From the NCBI RefSeq assembly GCF_035825295.1, contig NZ_JAYMGI010000002.1, positions 5,261,501 through 5,325,500 on the forward strand: a DNA stretch of 64,000 bases, written 5' to 3'. Below the pieces are notes generated by a model. The model was not told the origin of the DNA and ran no database searches. It worked only from the letters and a program-made list of their open reading frames with translations. Source of the DNA: Actinacidiphila sp. DG2A-62 (GTDB lineage Bacteria; Actinomycetota; Actinomycetes; Streptomycetales; Streptomycetaceae). Each line of letters opens with the position of its first letter. The first letter of the stretch is position 1. Both the position numbers and the translations under genes were made by a program. Of this stretch, positions 1 through 10,446 are shown in pieces.

Positions 1-1280
1 CGACGCGGCGACGACGCAAGGCGGCGCGGTACGCCGTGCCCGTCGCGGTGGCGGGCGTGGCCGCGGCGACCATCAGCTTGGTGCCCGCGCTCGCCGACAG
101 CGGCGACCCCTCGCTGCCCTCGATCACCGCGGAGCAGTTGCTGACGAAGATCGCCGCGTCCGACACCCAGACCGTGGACGGCACGGTGAAGGTCACCACC
201 GACCTCGGCCTGCCCTCGGCCCTGTCCGGGGGTTCGGCGGCCGGCCTGTTCGGGGGCGCGGGGGCCTCCGACAGCGCGCCCGGCGGCCGGGGCGAGGGCG
301 GCTCGGCCGCGGCGCCGCAGGCCAAGCTCACCGAACTGCTCGCCGGCACCCACACGCTGCACGTGGCCGCCGACGGCCAGGACCGGCAGAAGCTCTCGCT
401 GATCGAGCCGGCCGCCGAGTACAGCGTGATCCACAACGGCACACAGGTGTGGGCCTACGACAGCAAGTCCGGCGACGTCTACCACCAGACCCTGCCGGCC
501 GACGCCCGCCACCCGGGCGAGGACGGCGCCTCGCCCGGCTCCGGCGACCTCGGCGGGGTCCCGGCGACCCCGCAGGAAGCCGCCCGGCAACTGCTCAAGG
601 CGGCCGACGGCACCGCCTCGTTCACCGTCGACGGCACGGCCCGGGTCGCCGGCCACAGCGCCTACGAACTGCTGGTCACCCCGCAGCACGCGACCACCAC
701 GACGGTCGGCTCGATACGGATCGCGGTCGACTCCAAGACCGGGGTGCCGCTAAAGTTCACGCTCGCGCCCAAGGGCGGCGGCAAGGCGGTCTTCGACATC
801 GGCTTCACCAAGGTCGGCTTCGGCAAGCCGGCGGCCTCGACCTTCGACTTCACCCCGCCCAAGGGGTCCAAGGTCACCGAGGGCGGCACCGCGCACAGCG
901 GCGGCGCTCAGGACCGGCCGTGGTCCGGCGGCGACCGGCGGGCCGCGGACGGCGCTGCCGGCCGGCCGACCGTGCTGGGCAAGGGCTGGGACTCCATAGC
1001 CGTCATCAGCTCGCCGGGCGGCGCGCTCGACAAGACCGGCAAGTCGGGTCCGGGCGGCGCGGGCGGCCTCTTCGGTGGCTCCCGCGACCACGGGAAGGAC
1101 GGCGGTGACGCCCAGTCGCTGCTGAACAGCTTCGGCAAGCAGGTCAGCGGCGCGTTCGGCAGCGGCACGGTGTTCCACACCCGGCTGGTCAACGCCCTGC
1201 TCACCGACAAGGGCACGCTCTACGTCGGCGCGGTCACCCAGAGCGCGCTCACCGACGCGGCGAACGCGGCGGCGAAGTAG
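1..1280 (+). CDS. Secreted LolA/LppX-like protein (5' end outside window)
   Basis: Probable exported lipid-carrier-fold protein of the LolA / DUF2092 type. The frame enters from the window edge: codons at bases 6-32 encode RRRRKAARY, followed by a hydrophobic stretch ending PALA, which together form a signal peptide. The GTG at 36 is therefore internal and the true start lies upstream. The mature part has a Gly/Ala/Ser-rich insert (around residues 60-90 of the visible piece), a beta-rich core with motifs such as YSVIHNGTQVWAYDSKSGDVY and VAGHSAYELLVTP, and a Gly-rich, Lys/Asp-rich tail. The family assignment rests on overall pattern (WAYD, AYELLVTP, TGVPLKFT, FDFTPPKGSKV) and no catalytic residues are expected. 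It sits 176 bp upstream of an ABC transporter pair in the same direction, so it may be functionally linked to it. Confidence 0.7.
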   Translation, partial: TRRRRKAARYAVPVAVAGVAAATISLVPALADSGDPSLPSITAEQLLTKIAASDTQTVDGTVKVTTDLGLPSALSGGSAAGLFGGAGASDSAPGGRGEGGSAAAPQAKLTELLAGTHTLHVAADGQDRQKLSLIEPAAEYSVIHNGTQVWAYDSKSGDVYHQTLPADARHPGEDGASPGSGDLGGVPATPQEAARQLLKAADGTASFTVDGTARVAGHSAYELLVTPQHATTTTVGSIRIAVDSKTGVPLKFTLAPKGGGKAVFDIGFTKVGFGKPAASTFDFTPPKGSKVTEGGTAHSGGAQDRPWSGGDRRAADGAAGRPTVLGKGWDSIAVISSPGGALDKTGKSGPGGAGGLFGGSRDHGKDGGDAQSLLNSFGKQVSGAFGSGTVFHTRLVNALLTDKGTLYVGAVTQSALTDAANAAAK

Positions 1281-1456
1281 GAAGCCGGAAGTGGGAGGCC
1301 GAAGGCGGGAAGCGGGAGCCGGAGGCCGGACGTGGTGAGGGTCGGGCGCGGAGAGAGGACGGAGGTGCGGAGACGGACGCGGACGGGACGGGCGGCGCGG
1401 GGACGGGCTCGGCGCGCGGCGGGATCGCCTCGGGTGGCCCGCATGGCGCGGACGCG

Positions 1457-2452
1457 GTGGGCAGCGGGGACGCCGGGGACGGCGCGGTGGTGATCGAGAC
1501 CCGGGGGCTGGCCAAGCGGTACCGCGGGACCCTCGCGGTGGACGGGCTGGACCTGCGGGTGCCGCGCGGCAGCGTCTTCGGTTTCCTCGGGCCGAACGGC
1601 TCGGGCAAGACCACCACCATCCGGATGCTGATGGGGCTGATCGCGCCGACCGCGGGCAGCGCCCGGGTGCTGGGCCGGCCGATGCCCCGCGCCTCCCGCA
1701 GCGTGCTGCCGAAGGTCGGCGCCCTGATCGAGGGCCCCGCGCTCTACGGGTTCCTGTCCGGCCGGGACAATCTGCTGCGGTTCGACGCGGCCGACCCCAC
1801 CGCCGATCCGCGCACCCGGTCCGTCCGGGTCGGCGCGGCCCTGGACCGGGTGGGGCTCGCCGCGGCGGCGGGCAAGAAGGCCAAGGCGTACTCGCTGGGC
1901 ATGAAGCAGCGGCTCGGGCTGGCCGCCGCGCTGCTCCAGCCGCGCGAACTGCTGGTGCTGGACGAGCCGACCAACGGGCTGGACCCGCAGGGCATGCGGG
2001 AGATCCGCGGGCTGGTGCGGGAGTTGGCGGCGGACGGCACCACCGTCTTCCTCTCCTCGCACCTGCTGGACGAGATCGAGCAGGTCTGCACGCACGCGGC
2101 GGTGATGGCGCGCGGCCGGCTGCTCACCCAGGGACCGGTCGCCGAACTGGCCGCGGGCACCCGTGGCAGGCTTGCGGTCACCACGCCCGATCCGGGGCGG
2201 GCGGCCGAGGTCCTCGCCGCGCACGGCGTCACGGGTCTGGCCACGGACCCGGGCGCCGGGGCGGGCGCGGGTCCGGCCGGCGCGAGCCCCCGGGTCACCG
2301 GCGACCTGCCGGCCGACCCGCCCGACCTGGCCGAGCTGAACGCGGCGCTGGTCCGCGCGGGAGTGCGGGTGCGCGGCTTCGGCGTCGAACGCGCCTCGCT
2401 GGAGGACGCGTTCGTGGCCCTGACCGGAGAGGGTTTCGATGTCGCGGGCTGA
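1457..2452 (+). CDS. ABC transporter ATP-binding protein (drug/antibiotic-export type)
   Basis: Cytoplasmic ATPase of a CcmA/DrrA-like exporter. Walker A GPNGSGKT lies at residues 45-52, the signature SLGMKQ near 146-151, Walker B LLVLDEP at 165-171, and the switch His in SSHLL near 202. The C-terminal third is a typical accessory region ending in VERASLEDAFVALTGEG, the usual end of this subfamily. The GTG at 1457 gives 331 residues, and an in-frame GTG pair at 1487/1490 is an alternative start that would still keep the whole nucleotide-binding domain. The last 14 bases overlap the permease gene, so the two are translationally coupled. The substrate is unknown. Confidence 0.9.
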   Translation: MGSGDAGDGAVVIETRGLAKRYRGTLAVDGLDLRVPRGSVFGFLGPNGSGKTTTIRMLMGLIAPTAGSARVLGRPMPRASRSVLPKVGALIEGPALYGFLSGRDNLLRFDAADPTADPRTRSVRVGAALDRVGLAAAAGKKAKAYSLGMKQRLGLAAALLQPRELLVLDEPTNGLDPQGMREIRGLVRELAADGTTVFLSSHLLDEIEQVCTHAAVMARGRLLTQGPVAELAAGTRGRLAVTTPDPGRAAEVLAAHGVTGLATDPGAGAGAGPAGASPRVTGDLPADPPDLAELNAALVRAGVRVRGFGVERASLEDAFVALTGEGFDVAG

Positions 2453-3662
2453 ACCAGGAGCCGACGTCCCGACCCCCGAGCACGGCGGCCCCACCCCGCC
2501 CCCGCCCGCCCCGGCGCCGAACGGCACGCCCCGCCCGGCCGCCCCGCCGCCGAACGGCACCCCCCGCCCGGCCGCCCCGGCGCCGGCCGCTCCCGCGTCC
2601 GCGAGCGGCGCCGACGCGCCCCGCCCGGCCGCGCCCGTCTCCCCGTCCCCGGCGTCCCCGGCCGCGCCGGCGTCCCCGGCCGACGCGCCCCGCCCGGCCG
2701 CCCCCGCCTCCGCATCCCCGGCGTCTCCGGCAGCGGCGGCGTCCCCGGCCGCCTCCGCGTCTCCGGCGGCTCCCGCCGAGCCGGTCGCCTCCGTGCCGCC
2801 GGCAGGGGCCTCGCGGGGGCCGCGGTGGAGCTGGTCGTGGGGGCTGTTCCGGTCGGAGCTGGTCACGGTGTTCCGGCGGTGGCGGACGCTCGCGCTGTTC
2901 CTGGTGCTGGCGGGCGTGCCGCTGCTGGTCGGCATCGCGGTGAAGATCGAGACGCGGGACGGCGGCTCCGCGGGGCGCGGCGACGGGAACGGCCCGGCGT
3001 TCATCGAACAGGTCAGCAACAACGGCCTGTTCCTGACCTTCGCCGCCCTGGCCGCGACGCTGCCGTTCTTCCTGCCGATGGCGGTCGGTGTGGTGGCCGG
3101 CGACGCGGTCGCGGGGGAGGCCGGCGGCGGCACGCTGCGCTATCTGCTGGTCGCGCCGGCAGGCCGGACCCGGCTGCTGCTGGTGAAGTACGCCTCGGTG
3201 CTGGTGTTCTGCGTGGCGGCCACGCTCGTGGTCGCGGTGTCGGGGCTGGCGGTGGGGTTCGCGCTGTTCCCGGTCGGGGACGTCACGACGCTGTCCGGCA
3301 CCACGATCGGCCTGTCCCAGGGCATGCTGCGGGCGCTGCTGATCGCACTGCTGGTGGCGGCCTCGCTGGTGGGCATCGCCGCGCTGGGGCTGTTCGTCTC
3401 CACGCTCACCGACAGCGGGATCGGCGCGATGGCGACGACCGTCGGACTGCTGATCACCGTGCAGATCGTCGACACGATCCCGCAGCTGCACGCCGTGCAG
3501 CCGTATCTGTTCCCGCACTACTGGCTGAGCTTCGCCGACGTCCTGCGCGCGCCCGTCCAGTGGGACGGCATCGTGCGGAACCTCGGCCTGCAGGCGCTCT
3601 ACGCCGCGGTGTTCGGCTCCGCCGCCTGGTCCCGCTTCACCACCCGCGACGTCACCGCCTGA
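2439..3662 (+). CDS. ABC transporter permease with long Pro/Ala N-terminal tail
   Basis: Membrane partner of the preceding ATPase (ABC-2 type). The first ~125 residues are a low-complexity Pro/Ala/Ser domain with repeated NGTPRPAA and SPASPAA blocks, presumably cytoplasmic and disordered. The remaining ~280 residues hold about six hydrophobic helices, starting at FRSELVTVFRRWRTLALFLV and ending at LGLQALYAAVFGSAAW. The tail is unusually long for this family and lies in very G+C-rich, repetitive DNA. ATG at 2439 overlaps the ATPase stop region. The 3' end overlaps the convergent rarD gene by 64 bases. Confidence 0.85.
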   Translation: MSRAEPGADVPTPEHGGPTPPPPAPAPNGTPRPAAPPPNGTPRPAAPAPAAPASASGADAPRPAAPVSPSPASPAAPASPADAPRPAAPASASPASPAAAASPAASASPAAPAEPVASVPPAGASRGPRWSWSWGLFRSELVTVFRRWRTLALFLVLAGVPLLVGIAVKIETRDGGSAGRGDGNGPAFIEQVSNNGLFLTFAALAATLPFFLPMAVGVVAGDAVAGEAGGGTLRYLLVAPAGRTRLLLVKYASVLVFCVAATLVVAVSGLAVGFALFPVGDVTTLSGTTIGLSQGMLRALLIALLVAASLVGIAALGLFVSTLTDSGIGAMATTVGLLITVQIVDTIPQLHAVQPYLFPHYWLSFADVLRAPVQWDGIVRNLGLQALYAAVFGSAAWSRFTTRDVTA

Positions 3663-4654
3663 CCGGCGGCCGTCCCGCCCGCCACCGTCCCGTTCCCCGC
3701 CGCGCCGCCGGACACGCCCGCCGCGCCCGCGACCCCCGCCGCCGTGGCCGCCGCGGCCGCCGCCGCGAGGGCCGCGCGTCCGCGCCGGGCCGCCCGCAGC
3801 GCGTCGGCGGTCAGCACCACGAGCGCCGCCCACACCATCAGGAAGCCGGCCCAGCGCTCGGCCGGCATCTTCTCGTGAAAGTGCAGCACACCCAGCAGGA
3901 ACTGGATCACCGGCGTGAGGTACTGCGCCAGGCCGATCGTGGACAGCGGCAGCCGGTTCGCCGCCATGCCGAAGCACACCAGTGGCAGCGCGGTGATCAG
4001 CCCGCTGACGGCGATCAGCGAGGCGTGCCCGGCGCCGTGCGAGGCGAAGGTGGAGTCGCCGCGCGCGCCCAGCACCATCAGGAAGACGAAGGCCGGCACG
4101 AACTGCACCGACGCCTCCGCGCCCAGCGACTCCAGCCCGCCCAGCGCGATCTTCTTCTTCACCAGCCCGTAGAGCCCGAAGGAGAACGCCAGGGTCAGCG
4201 CGATCCACGGCAGCCGCCCGTAGCCCACGGTGAGCACCGCGACCGCGAGCACCCCGATGCCGACCGCCGCCCACTGCGCCGGACGCAGCCGCTCGTGCAG
4301 CACCACCACGCCCAGCGCGATGGTGACCAGCGGGTTGATGAAGTAGCCGAGCGCGGACTCCACGACGTGCCCGGAGTTGACGCCCCAGATGTACATGCCC
4401 CAGTTGACCGATATCAGCGCCGCGGCCAGCGCCACCAGCGCGAGCCGCCGCGGCTGCCGGACCAGCTCGGCCAGCCACGCCCAGCGCCGCACCACCAGCA
4501 GCGCCACCGCGACGACCACGAGCGACCACACCATCCGGTGCGCCAGGATCTCCATCGCGCCGGCCGGCTCCAAAAGCGGCCAGTACAGCGGGAAGAGCCC
4601 CCACATCCCGTAGGCCGCGAAGCCGTACGCCAGTCCAGCCCGCTGCTCGCTCAT
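3599..4654 (-). CDS. rarD: RarD-type EamA/DMT permease
   Basis: Drug/metabolite-transporter superfamily membrane protein of about ten helices. The N-terminal stretch GFAAYGMWGLFPLYWPLL, the block VNSGHVVESALGYFINPL and the C-terminal block STIGLAQYLTPVIQFLLGV are characteristic of the RarD branch. Members of this family are about 290-300 residues. This one is 351 because of an Ala/Gly-rich tail after residue ~295. The tail is encoded in the region that overlaps the end of the convergent ABC permease gene. Substrate is not known for the family. ATG start at 4654. Confidence 0.88.
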   Translation of the reverse strand: MSEQRAGLAYGFAAYGMWGLFPLYWPLLEPAGAMEILAHRMVWSLVVVAVALLVVRRWAWLAELVRQPRRLALVALAAALISVNWGMYIWGVNSGHVVESALGYFINPLVTIALGVVVLHERLRPAQWAAVGIGVLAVAVLTVGYGRLPWIALTLAFSFGLYGLVKKKIALGGLESLGAEASVQFVPAFVFLMVLGARGDSTFASHGAGHASLIAVSGLITALPLVCFGMAANRLPLSTIGLAQYLTPVIQFLLGVLHFHEKMPAERWAGFLMVWAALVVLTADALRAARRGRAALAAAAAAATAAGVAGAAGVSGGAAGNGTVAGGTAAGQAVTSRVVKRDQAAEPNTAA

Positions 4655-4849
4655 CGGCCCGTTCCCTCCGTGCGCCCGTCCCGGGCAACGACGGTAGCGG
4701 TCACGGGGCCGGGCTGCCAGGTCCGTATCACGGTACGGTCATGACAGCCCGGGTGCGGACGACGGCCGGAAGCCGCCCGCGGGAGCCGGACCCCGGGCCC
4801 GGCGCACTCCGCACCCCCACCCGGCGCCGGCCCCGGAGACGGCCGCGGC

Positions 4850-5710
4850 TCAGCCCTTCACGGCCGCGGCCACCGTCTGCGGCATCGGCGTCGTCGGGCG
4901 GCCGATCAGCCGGGCCAGGTCGTCCGAGCCGCCCGCCAGCACGCCGCGCGAGATGGCCGCGTCCACGTCGACCAGGAGGTCGGCGAAGGCCTCCGGCAGG
5001 CCCGCGCCGACCAGGATCGCCTTGTGCTCGGCGGGGGAGACGTTGCGGTAGGCGATGTCCCGGCCGGTCGCCTCGGAGACCGCCGCGGCGTACTCCGCGA
5101 AGCTCCACGCCACGTCGCCGCTCAGTTCGTACGCGGTGTTCTCGTGGCCCTCGCCGGTGAGCACCGCGGCCGCCGCCGCGGCGTAGTCGGCGCGGGCGGC
5201 CGAGGCGACCCGGCCGTCCCCGGCGCTGGCGACGACCGCGCCGTGCTCCAGCACCGTGCCCAGGTTCTGCACGTAGACCTCGGTGTACCAGCCGTTGCGC
5301 AGGAAGACGTACGGCAGCCCCGAGGCGAGGATCAGCTCCTCGGTGGCCTTGTGCTCGTCGGCCAGCTTCAGATCGGCCTTCGGGCCGCCCAGGATGCCGG
5401 TGTAGGCGAGCAGGGCGACGCCCGCCGCCTTCGCCGCGTCGATCACCGCCCGGTGCTGCGGGACGCGCTTGCCGACCTCGCTGCCGGAGATCAGCAGCAC
5501 CTTGTCGCCGGCGTGGACGGCGGCCGTCAGGCTCTCCGGGCGGTCGTAGTCGGCCACCCGCAGCTCGACGCCGCGCGCGGCCAGATCGGCGGCCTTGGCC
5601 TCGTCCCGGACGACCGCCGCGATGTCGCCGGGCGCGACGCCGCGCTCCAGCAGGTCCGCGATGACCAGGCGGCCGAGGTGGCCGGTGGCTCCGGTGACGA
5701 CGATGCTCAT
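4850..5710 (-). CDS. NmrA-family NAD(P)H:quinone oxidoreductase (QorB/YtfG-like)
   Basis: 286-residue Rossmann-fold atypical short-chain dehydrogenase. The N-terminus SIVVTGATGHLGRLVI carries the GxxGxxG dinucleotide motif, and the block TGILGGPKADLKLADEHKATEE with LRNGWYTEVYVQNL is typical of quinone oxidoreductase 2 proteins. The ATG at 5710 is chosen because it opens directly on the Rossmann motif; the longer open frame (to 5920) runs through the intergenic regulator region. It is divergent from an HxlR-family regulator, the same arrangement as ytfG-ytfH in E. coli, so reduction of quinones or other electrophiles under HxlR control is the likely role. Confidence 0.88.
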   Translation of the reverse strand: MSIVVTGATGHLGRLVIADLLERGVAPGDIAAVVRDEAKAADLAARGVELRVADYDRPESLTAAVHAGDKVLLISGSEVGKRVPQHRAVIDAAKAAGVALLAYTGILGGPKADLKLADEHKATEELILASGLPYVFLRNGWYTEVYVQNLGTVLEHGAVVASAGDGRVASAARADYAAAAAAVLTGEGHENTAYELSGDVAWSFAEYAAAVSEATGRDIAYRNVSPAEHKAILVGAGLPEAFADLLVDVDAAISRGVLAGGSDDLARLIGRPTTPMPQTVAAAVKG

Positions 5711-5753
5711 GAGGGCTCCAGTTCCAGCGGTGGGTTCAGGGTGTGCGCAGAGA

Positions 5754-5767
5754 CATATGCGCATATG
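5754..5767. promoter_or_regulatory. Perfect 14-bp palindrome in divergent promoter region
   Basis: CATATGCGCATATG is its own reverse complement and stands out as A+T-rich in a ~72% G+C background. It lies 43 bp upstream of the quinone reductase start and 81 bp upstream of hxlR, so it could be an operator for the HxlR regulator or another redox regulator. Function is inferred from position only. Confidence 0.5.
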
Positions 5768-5773
5768 CGACGG

Positions 5774-5802
5774 TTGACCGTCCACGTGAGCCACCGTAAC
5801 GC
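5774..5802 (+). promoter_or_regulatory. Candidate hxlR promoter
   Basis: TTGACC (5774-5779) and TAACGC (5797-5802) are separated by 17 bases, a good match to the spacing of actinobacterial housekeeping promoters. It would start transcription about 40 bases upstream of the hxlR ATG. Confidence 0.4.
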
Positions 5803-5821
5803 GAGCACTAACTTCGGGAAA

Positions 5822-5844
5822 GTACCCACCTTGACGTATGGTAC
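5822..5844. promoter_or_regulatory. Inverted repeat GTACC-N13-GGTAC, candidate HxlR operator
   Basis: Arms GTACC (5822-5826) and GGTAC (5840-5844) flank 13 bases just upstream of the hxlR start at 5849. Dyads with GTAC half-sites of this size are what dimeric HxlR/YodB-type regulators recognise, so autoregulation is likely. TATGGT (5837-5842) within it could also be a -10 box placing the transcript start at the ATG. Confidence 0.5.
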
Positions 5845-5848
5845 GTAC

Positions 5849-6232
5849 ATGAAGGTAAGTGCGGTGAGGATCGCGGAGAAGCTGGAGCGCGGCTGCCCGG
5901 AGCGGGCCATCCTGGAGCACGTCACCAGCACCTGGGGCGTCCTGGTGCTCCTTGAGCTGTCCGACGGCCCCGAGGAGTCACGCCGCTTCAGCGAGCTGCG
6001 CCGGGCGATATCGGGCGTCAGCGAGAAGATGCTGACCCAGACGCTGCGGGTGCTGGAGCGCGACGGTCTCGTCAGCCGGCACGCCCGCCCCGTCATCCCG
6101 CCGCACGTCGACTACGCGCTCACCCCGCTCGGCGCGCAGGCCGCCGCGCTGGTGCGGGCGCTCACCGAGTGGACGGCCGTGCACGCGCCCGACGTGGCCG
6201 AGGCCCAGAAGACGTACGACGCCGCGCACTAG
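5849..6232 (+). CDS. HxlR-family winged-helix regulator
   Basis: 127-residue MarR-like regulator of the HxlR family. The core CPERAILEHVTSTWGVLVLL, then RFSELRRAISGVSEKMLTQTLR and LERDGLVSRHARPVIPPHVDYALTPLG is the family's DNA-binding winged helix. The Cys near residue 16 (GCPERA) is at the position of the redox- or electrophile-sensing Cys of YodB/HypR-type members (established for those proteins, inferred here). ATG at 5849 follows the inverted repeat at 5822-5844 with no clear Shine-Dalgarno sequence. The open frame upstream is only read-through of the opposite-strand reductase. It is expected to control the divergent quinone reductase. Confidence 0.9.
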   Translation: MKVSAVRIAEKLERGCPERAILEHVTSTWGVLVLLELSDGPEESRRFSELRRAISGVSEKMLTQTLRVLERDGLVSRHARPVIPPHVDYALTPLGAQAAALVRALTEWTAVHAPDVAEAQKTYDAAH

Positions 6233-6296
6233 GCGTGCGCGGCGTCGCGGCGGGTCCGAAGGACGCCCCCGTCCCGGACGGGGCCCCCAGGCGGCG

Positions 6297-7353
6297 TCAG
6301 CCGACCACCGTCCACGTGTCGTTGCCGGCCAGCAGCTTGCCCAGGTCGCCTTCGCCCTGCCGGGTCTGCGCCTGCCGCAACTGCTCGGCCATGTCCACGT
6401 CGTAGACCGGCCGCGCGACGTCGCGCAGCACGCCCACCGGGGTGTGGAAGAGCGTGTCCGGGTCGGCCAGCCGGGACAGCGCGAAGGCGTTCGTCGGCGA
6501 CGGCGCGTGCGCGTCGTGCACCAGCACCTCGTCGGCGCCCTCGGCGGCCACGTCGATCACCCGCAGGTCGCCGGTCGCCCGGTCGCGTACCACGCCCTTG
6601 CCGCCCAGGCCGTCCGCCGCGGGCGCGCCGAAGCGGATCGGCTGCCCGTGCTCCAGCCGGATCAGCGCCTCCTGCGCGCTCTCCTTGTCCTTGAGCGTGT
6701 CGAACGCGCCGTCGTTGAAGATGTTGCAGTTCTGGTAGATCTCCACCAGCGCGGTGCCCTCGTGCTGGGCCGCCGCCCGCAGCACGCTCTGCAGGTGCTT
6801 GCGGTCGGAGTCGATGGTGCGGGCCACGAACGACGCCTCGGCGCCCAGCGCCAGCGACACCGGGTTGAAGGGCGCGTCCAGCGAGCCCATCGGCGTCGAC
6901 TTGGTGATCTTGCCGATCTCCGAGGTCGGGCTGTACTGGCCCTTGGTCAGTCCGTAGATCCGGTTGTTGAACAGCAGGATCTTCAGATTGACGTTGCGCC
7001 GCAGGGCGTGGATGAGGTGGTTGCCGCCGATGGACAGCGCGTCGCCGTCGCCGGTCACCACCCACACGCTCAGATCCCGCCGCGAGGCCGCCAGCCCCGT
7101 CGCGATGGCCGGCGCGCGCCCGTGGATGGAGTGCATGCCGTAGGTGTTCATGTAGTACGGGAACCGCGAGGAGCAGCCGATCCCGGAGACGAACACCACG
7201 TTCTCCCGGGCCAGGCCCAGTTCCGGCATGAAGGACTGCACGGCGGCCAGGATCGCGTAGTCACCGCAGCCCGGGCACCAGCGCACCTCCTGGTCGGACT
7301 TGAAATCCTTCATGGTCTGCGGCGCCTGTGCCTTGGGCACCAGTGCGAGTGCG

Positions 7354-7361
<8 letters not shown>
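6297..7361 (-). CDS. korB: 2-oxoacid:ferredoxin oxidoreductase beta subunit
   Basis: Thiamine-diphosphate subunit of 2-oxoglutarate (2-oxoacid):ferredoxin oxidoreductase, which decarboxylates the oxoacid to an acyl-CoA and reduces ferredoxin. Visible motifs: WCPGCGDYAIL near residue 28 with Cys that help bind the iron-sulfur cluster, the GIGCSSRFPYYMNTYGMHSIHGRAP block, the thiamine-diphosphate motif GDGDALSIGGNH, and NNRIYGLTKGQYSPTS. 354 residues is normal for actinobacterial KorB. The ATG start overlaps the end of korA by 8 bases, so the two are one operon read korA then korB. Confidence 0.95.
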
Positions 7362-9357
<1,996 letters not shown>

Positions 9358-9577
9358 GGAAACGGACCTCCCATTCGAGGCGGCTTCGAGGCGGCGGCTC
9401 ACCGGTCATCGTACGACGGTGAGGGTCACCTCCCCGGACGTCCCGCAATGTGGAAGTAACCGGAGTGACCCGCTGCGATCGTGCGGAGGTCGCGCTCCGG
9501 GCCGGCCGCGGGGGCGCGGGCGGCGGGACCCGCGACGGGCCCGCGCCGGCCAGCCGCTGGCCCGCGCGCCCTGCCCG

Positions 9578-10250
9578 CTACGAGTTCAGATAGGTGAGCA
9601 CCGCGAGCACCCTGCGGTGGTCGCCCTCGCTCGGCGCCAGCCCCAGCTTCAGGAAGATGTTGCTGACGTGCTTCTCCACCGCGCCGTCGCTCACCACGAG
9701 CTGCTTGGCGACCGCCGAGTTCGTCCGGCCCTCGGCCATCAGCCCCAGCACCTCGCGCTCGCGCGGCGTCAGCCCGGCCAGCACGTCCTGCTTGCGGCTG
9801 CGGCCCAGCAGCTGCGCGACGACCTCCGGGTCCAGCGCGGTGCCGCCCTCAGCGACCCGCACCACCGCGTCGACGAACTCCCGCACCTCGGCCACCCGGT
9901 CCTTCAGCAGGTAGCCCACGCCGCGGCTGCTGCCCGCGAGCAGCTCGGTGGCGTACTGCTCCTCCACGTACTGCGACAGCACCAGCACGCCGATGCCCGG
10001 GTGGTCCCTGCGCAGCTGCACCGCCGCGCGCACGCCCTCGTCGGTGTGGGTCGGCGGCATCCGCACGTCCGCCACCACCACGTCCGGCGGCGCTCCCTGG
10101 TCGGCCAGCTCGCGCACCGCCTTGAGCAGGCCCTCCGCGTCACCGACGCCCGCGACCACGTCATGGCCGCGGTCGGTCAGCAGCCGGGTCAGCCCCTCCC
10201 GCAGCAGCACCGAGTCCTCGGCGATGACCACGCGCACTTCGTCCTCCACC
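9578..10250 (-). CDS. NarL/LuxR-type response regulator
   Basis: Two-component response regulator. The receiver domain starts RVVIAEDSVLLREGLTRLL, with the phospho-acceptor Asp in VVVADVRMPPTHTDEG and the conserved Lys in GYLLKDRV. The C-terminal LuxR helix-turn-helix is LTPREREVLGLMAEGRTNSAVA followed by VEKHVSNIFLKLGL. GTG at 10250 (GGAG four bases upstream) is used; GTG at 10238, preceded by GGAGGA, is equally credible and opens directly on RVVIAED. The obvious partners are the two histidine kinases at 11.7-14.6 kb on the same strand, from which it is separated by a divergently oriented quinone oxidoreductase gene. Confidence 0.93.
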
Positions 10251-10409
10251 GTTCTCCAGCCCCCGTCCGGCCCGTCCGGCCCGCCGGCTCTTCGCGCCGA
10301 CTCTCCCAGCATCCCAGCAACGGCGGGCCGATGGGGAATACGGTTTGCCATGGGCAAGGTTGCGCCCGGCTCCGTCGCCGGAGGCCCGGTGCGCGAGCCC
10401 GTCAGCGAA

Positions 10410-10430
10410 GGCGCCGCGACCTGCGGCGCC
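10410..10430 (+). promoter_or_regulatory. Hairpin immediately before a ribosome binding site
   Basis: GGCGCCGC and GCGGCGCC (8-bp perfect stem, loop GACCT) end just before the CAGGAGAGGAGAG ribosome binding site of the oxidoreductase gene. It could influence translation or be chance in such G+C-rich DNA. Confidence 0.3.
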
Positions 10431-10446
10431 CAGGAGAGGAGAGCGC

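Noticed and set aside
1220..4688. Long Pro/Arg/Ala-rich minus-strand and shifted-frame open frames over the ABC transporter genes
   Set aside because: Shadows of the permease and RarD genes in 72% G+C DNA, with no family motifs and composition typical of wrong frames.
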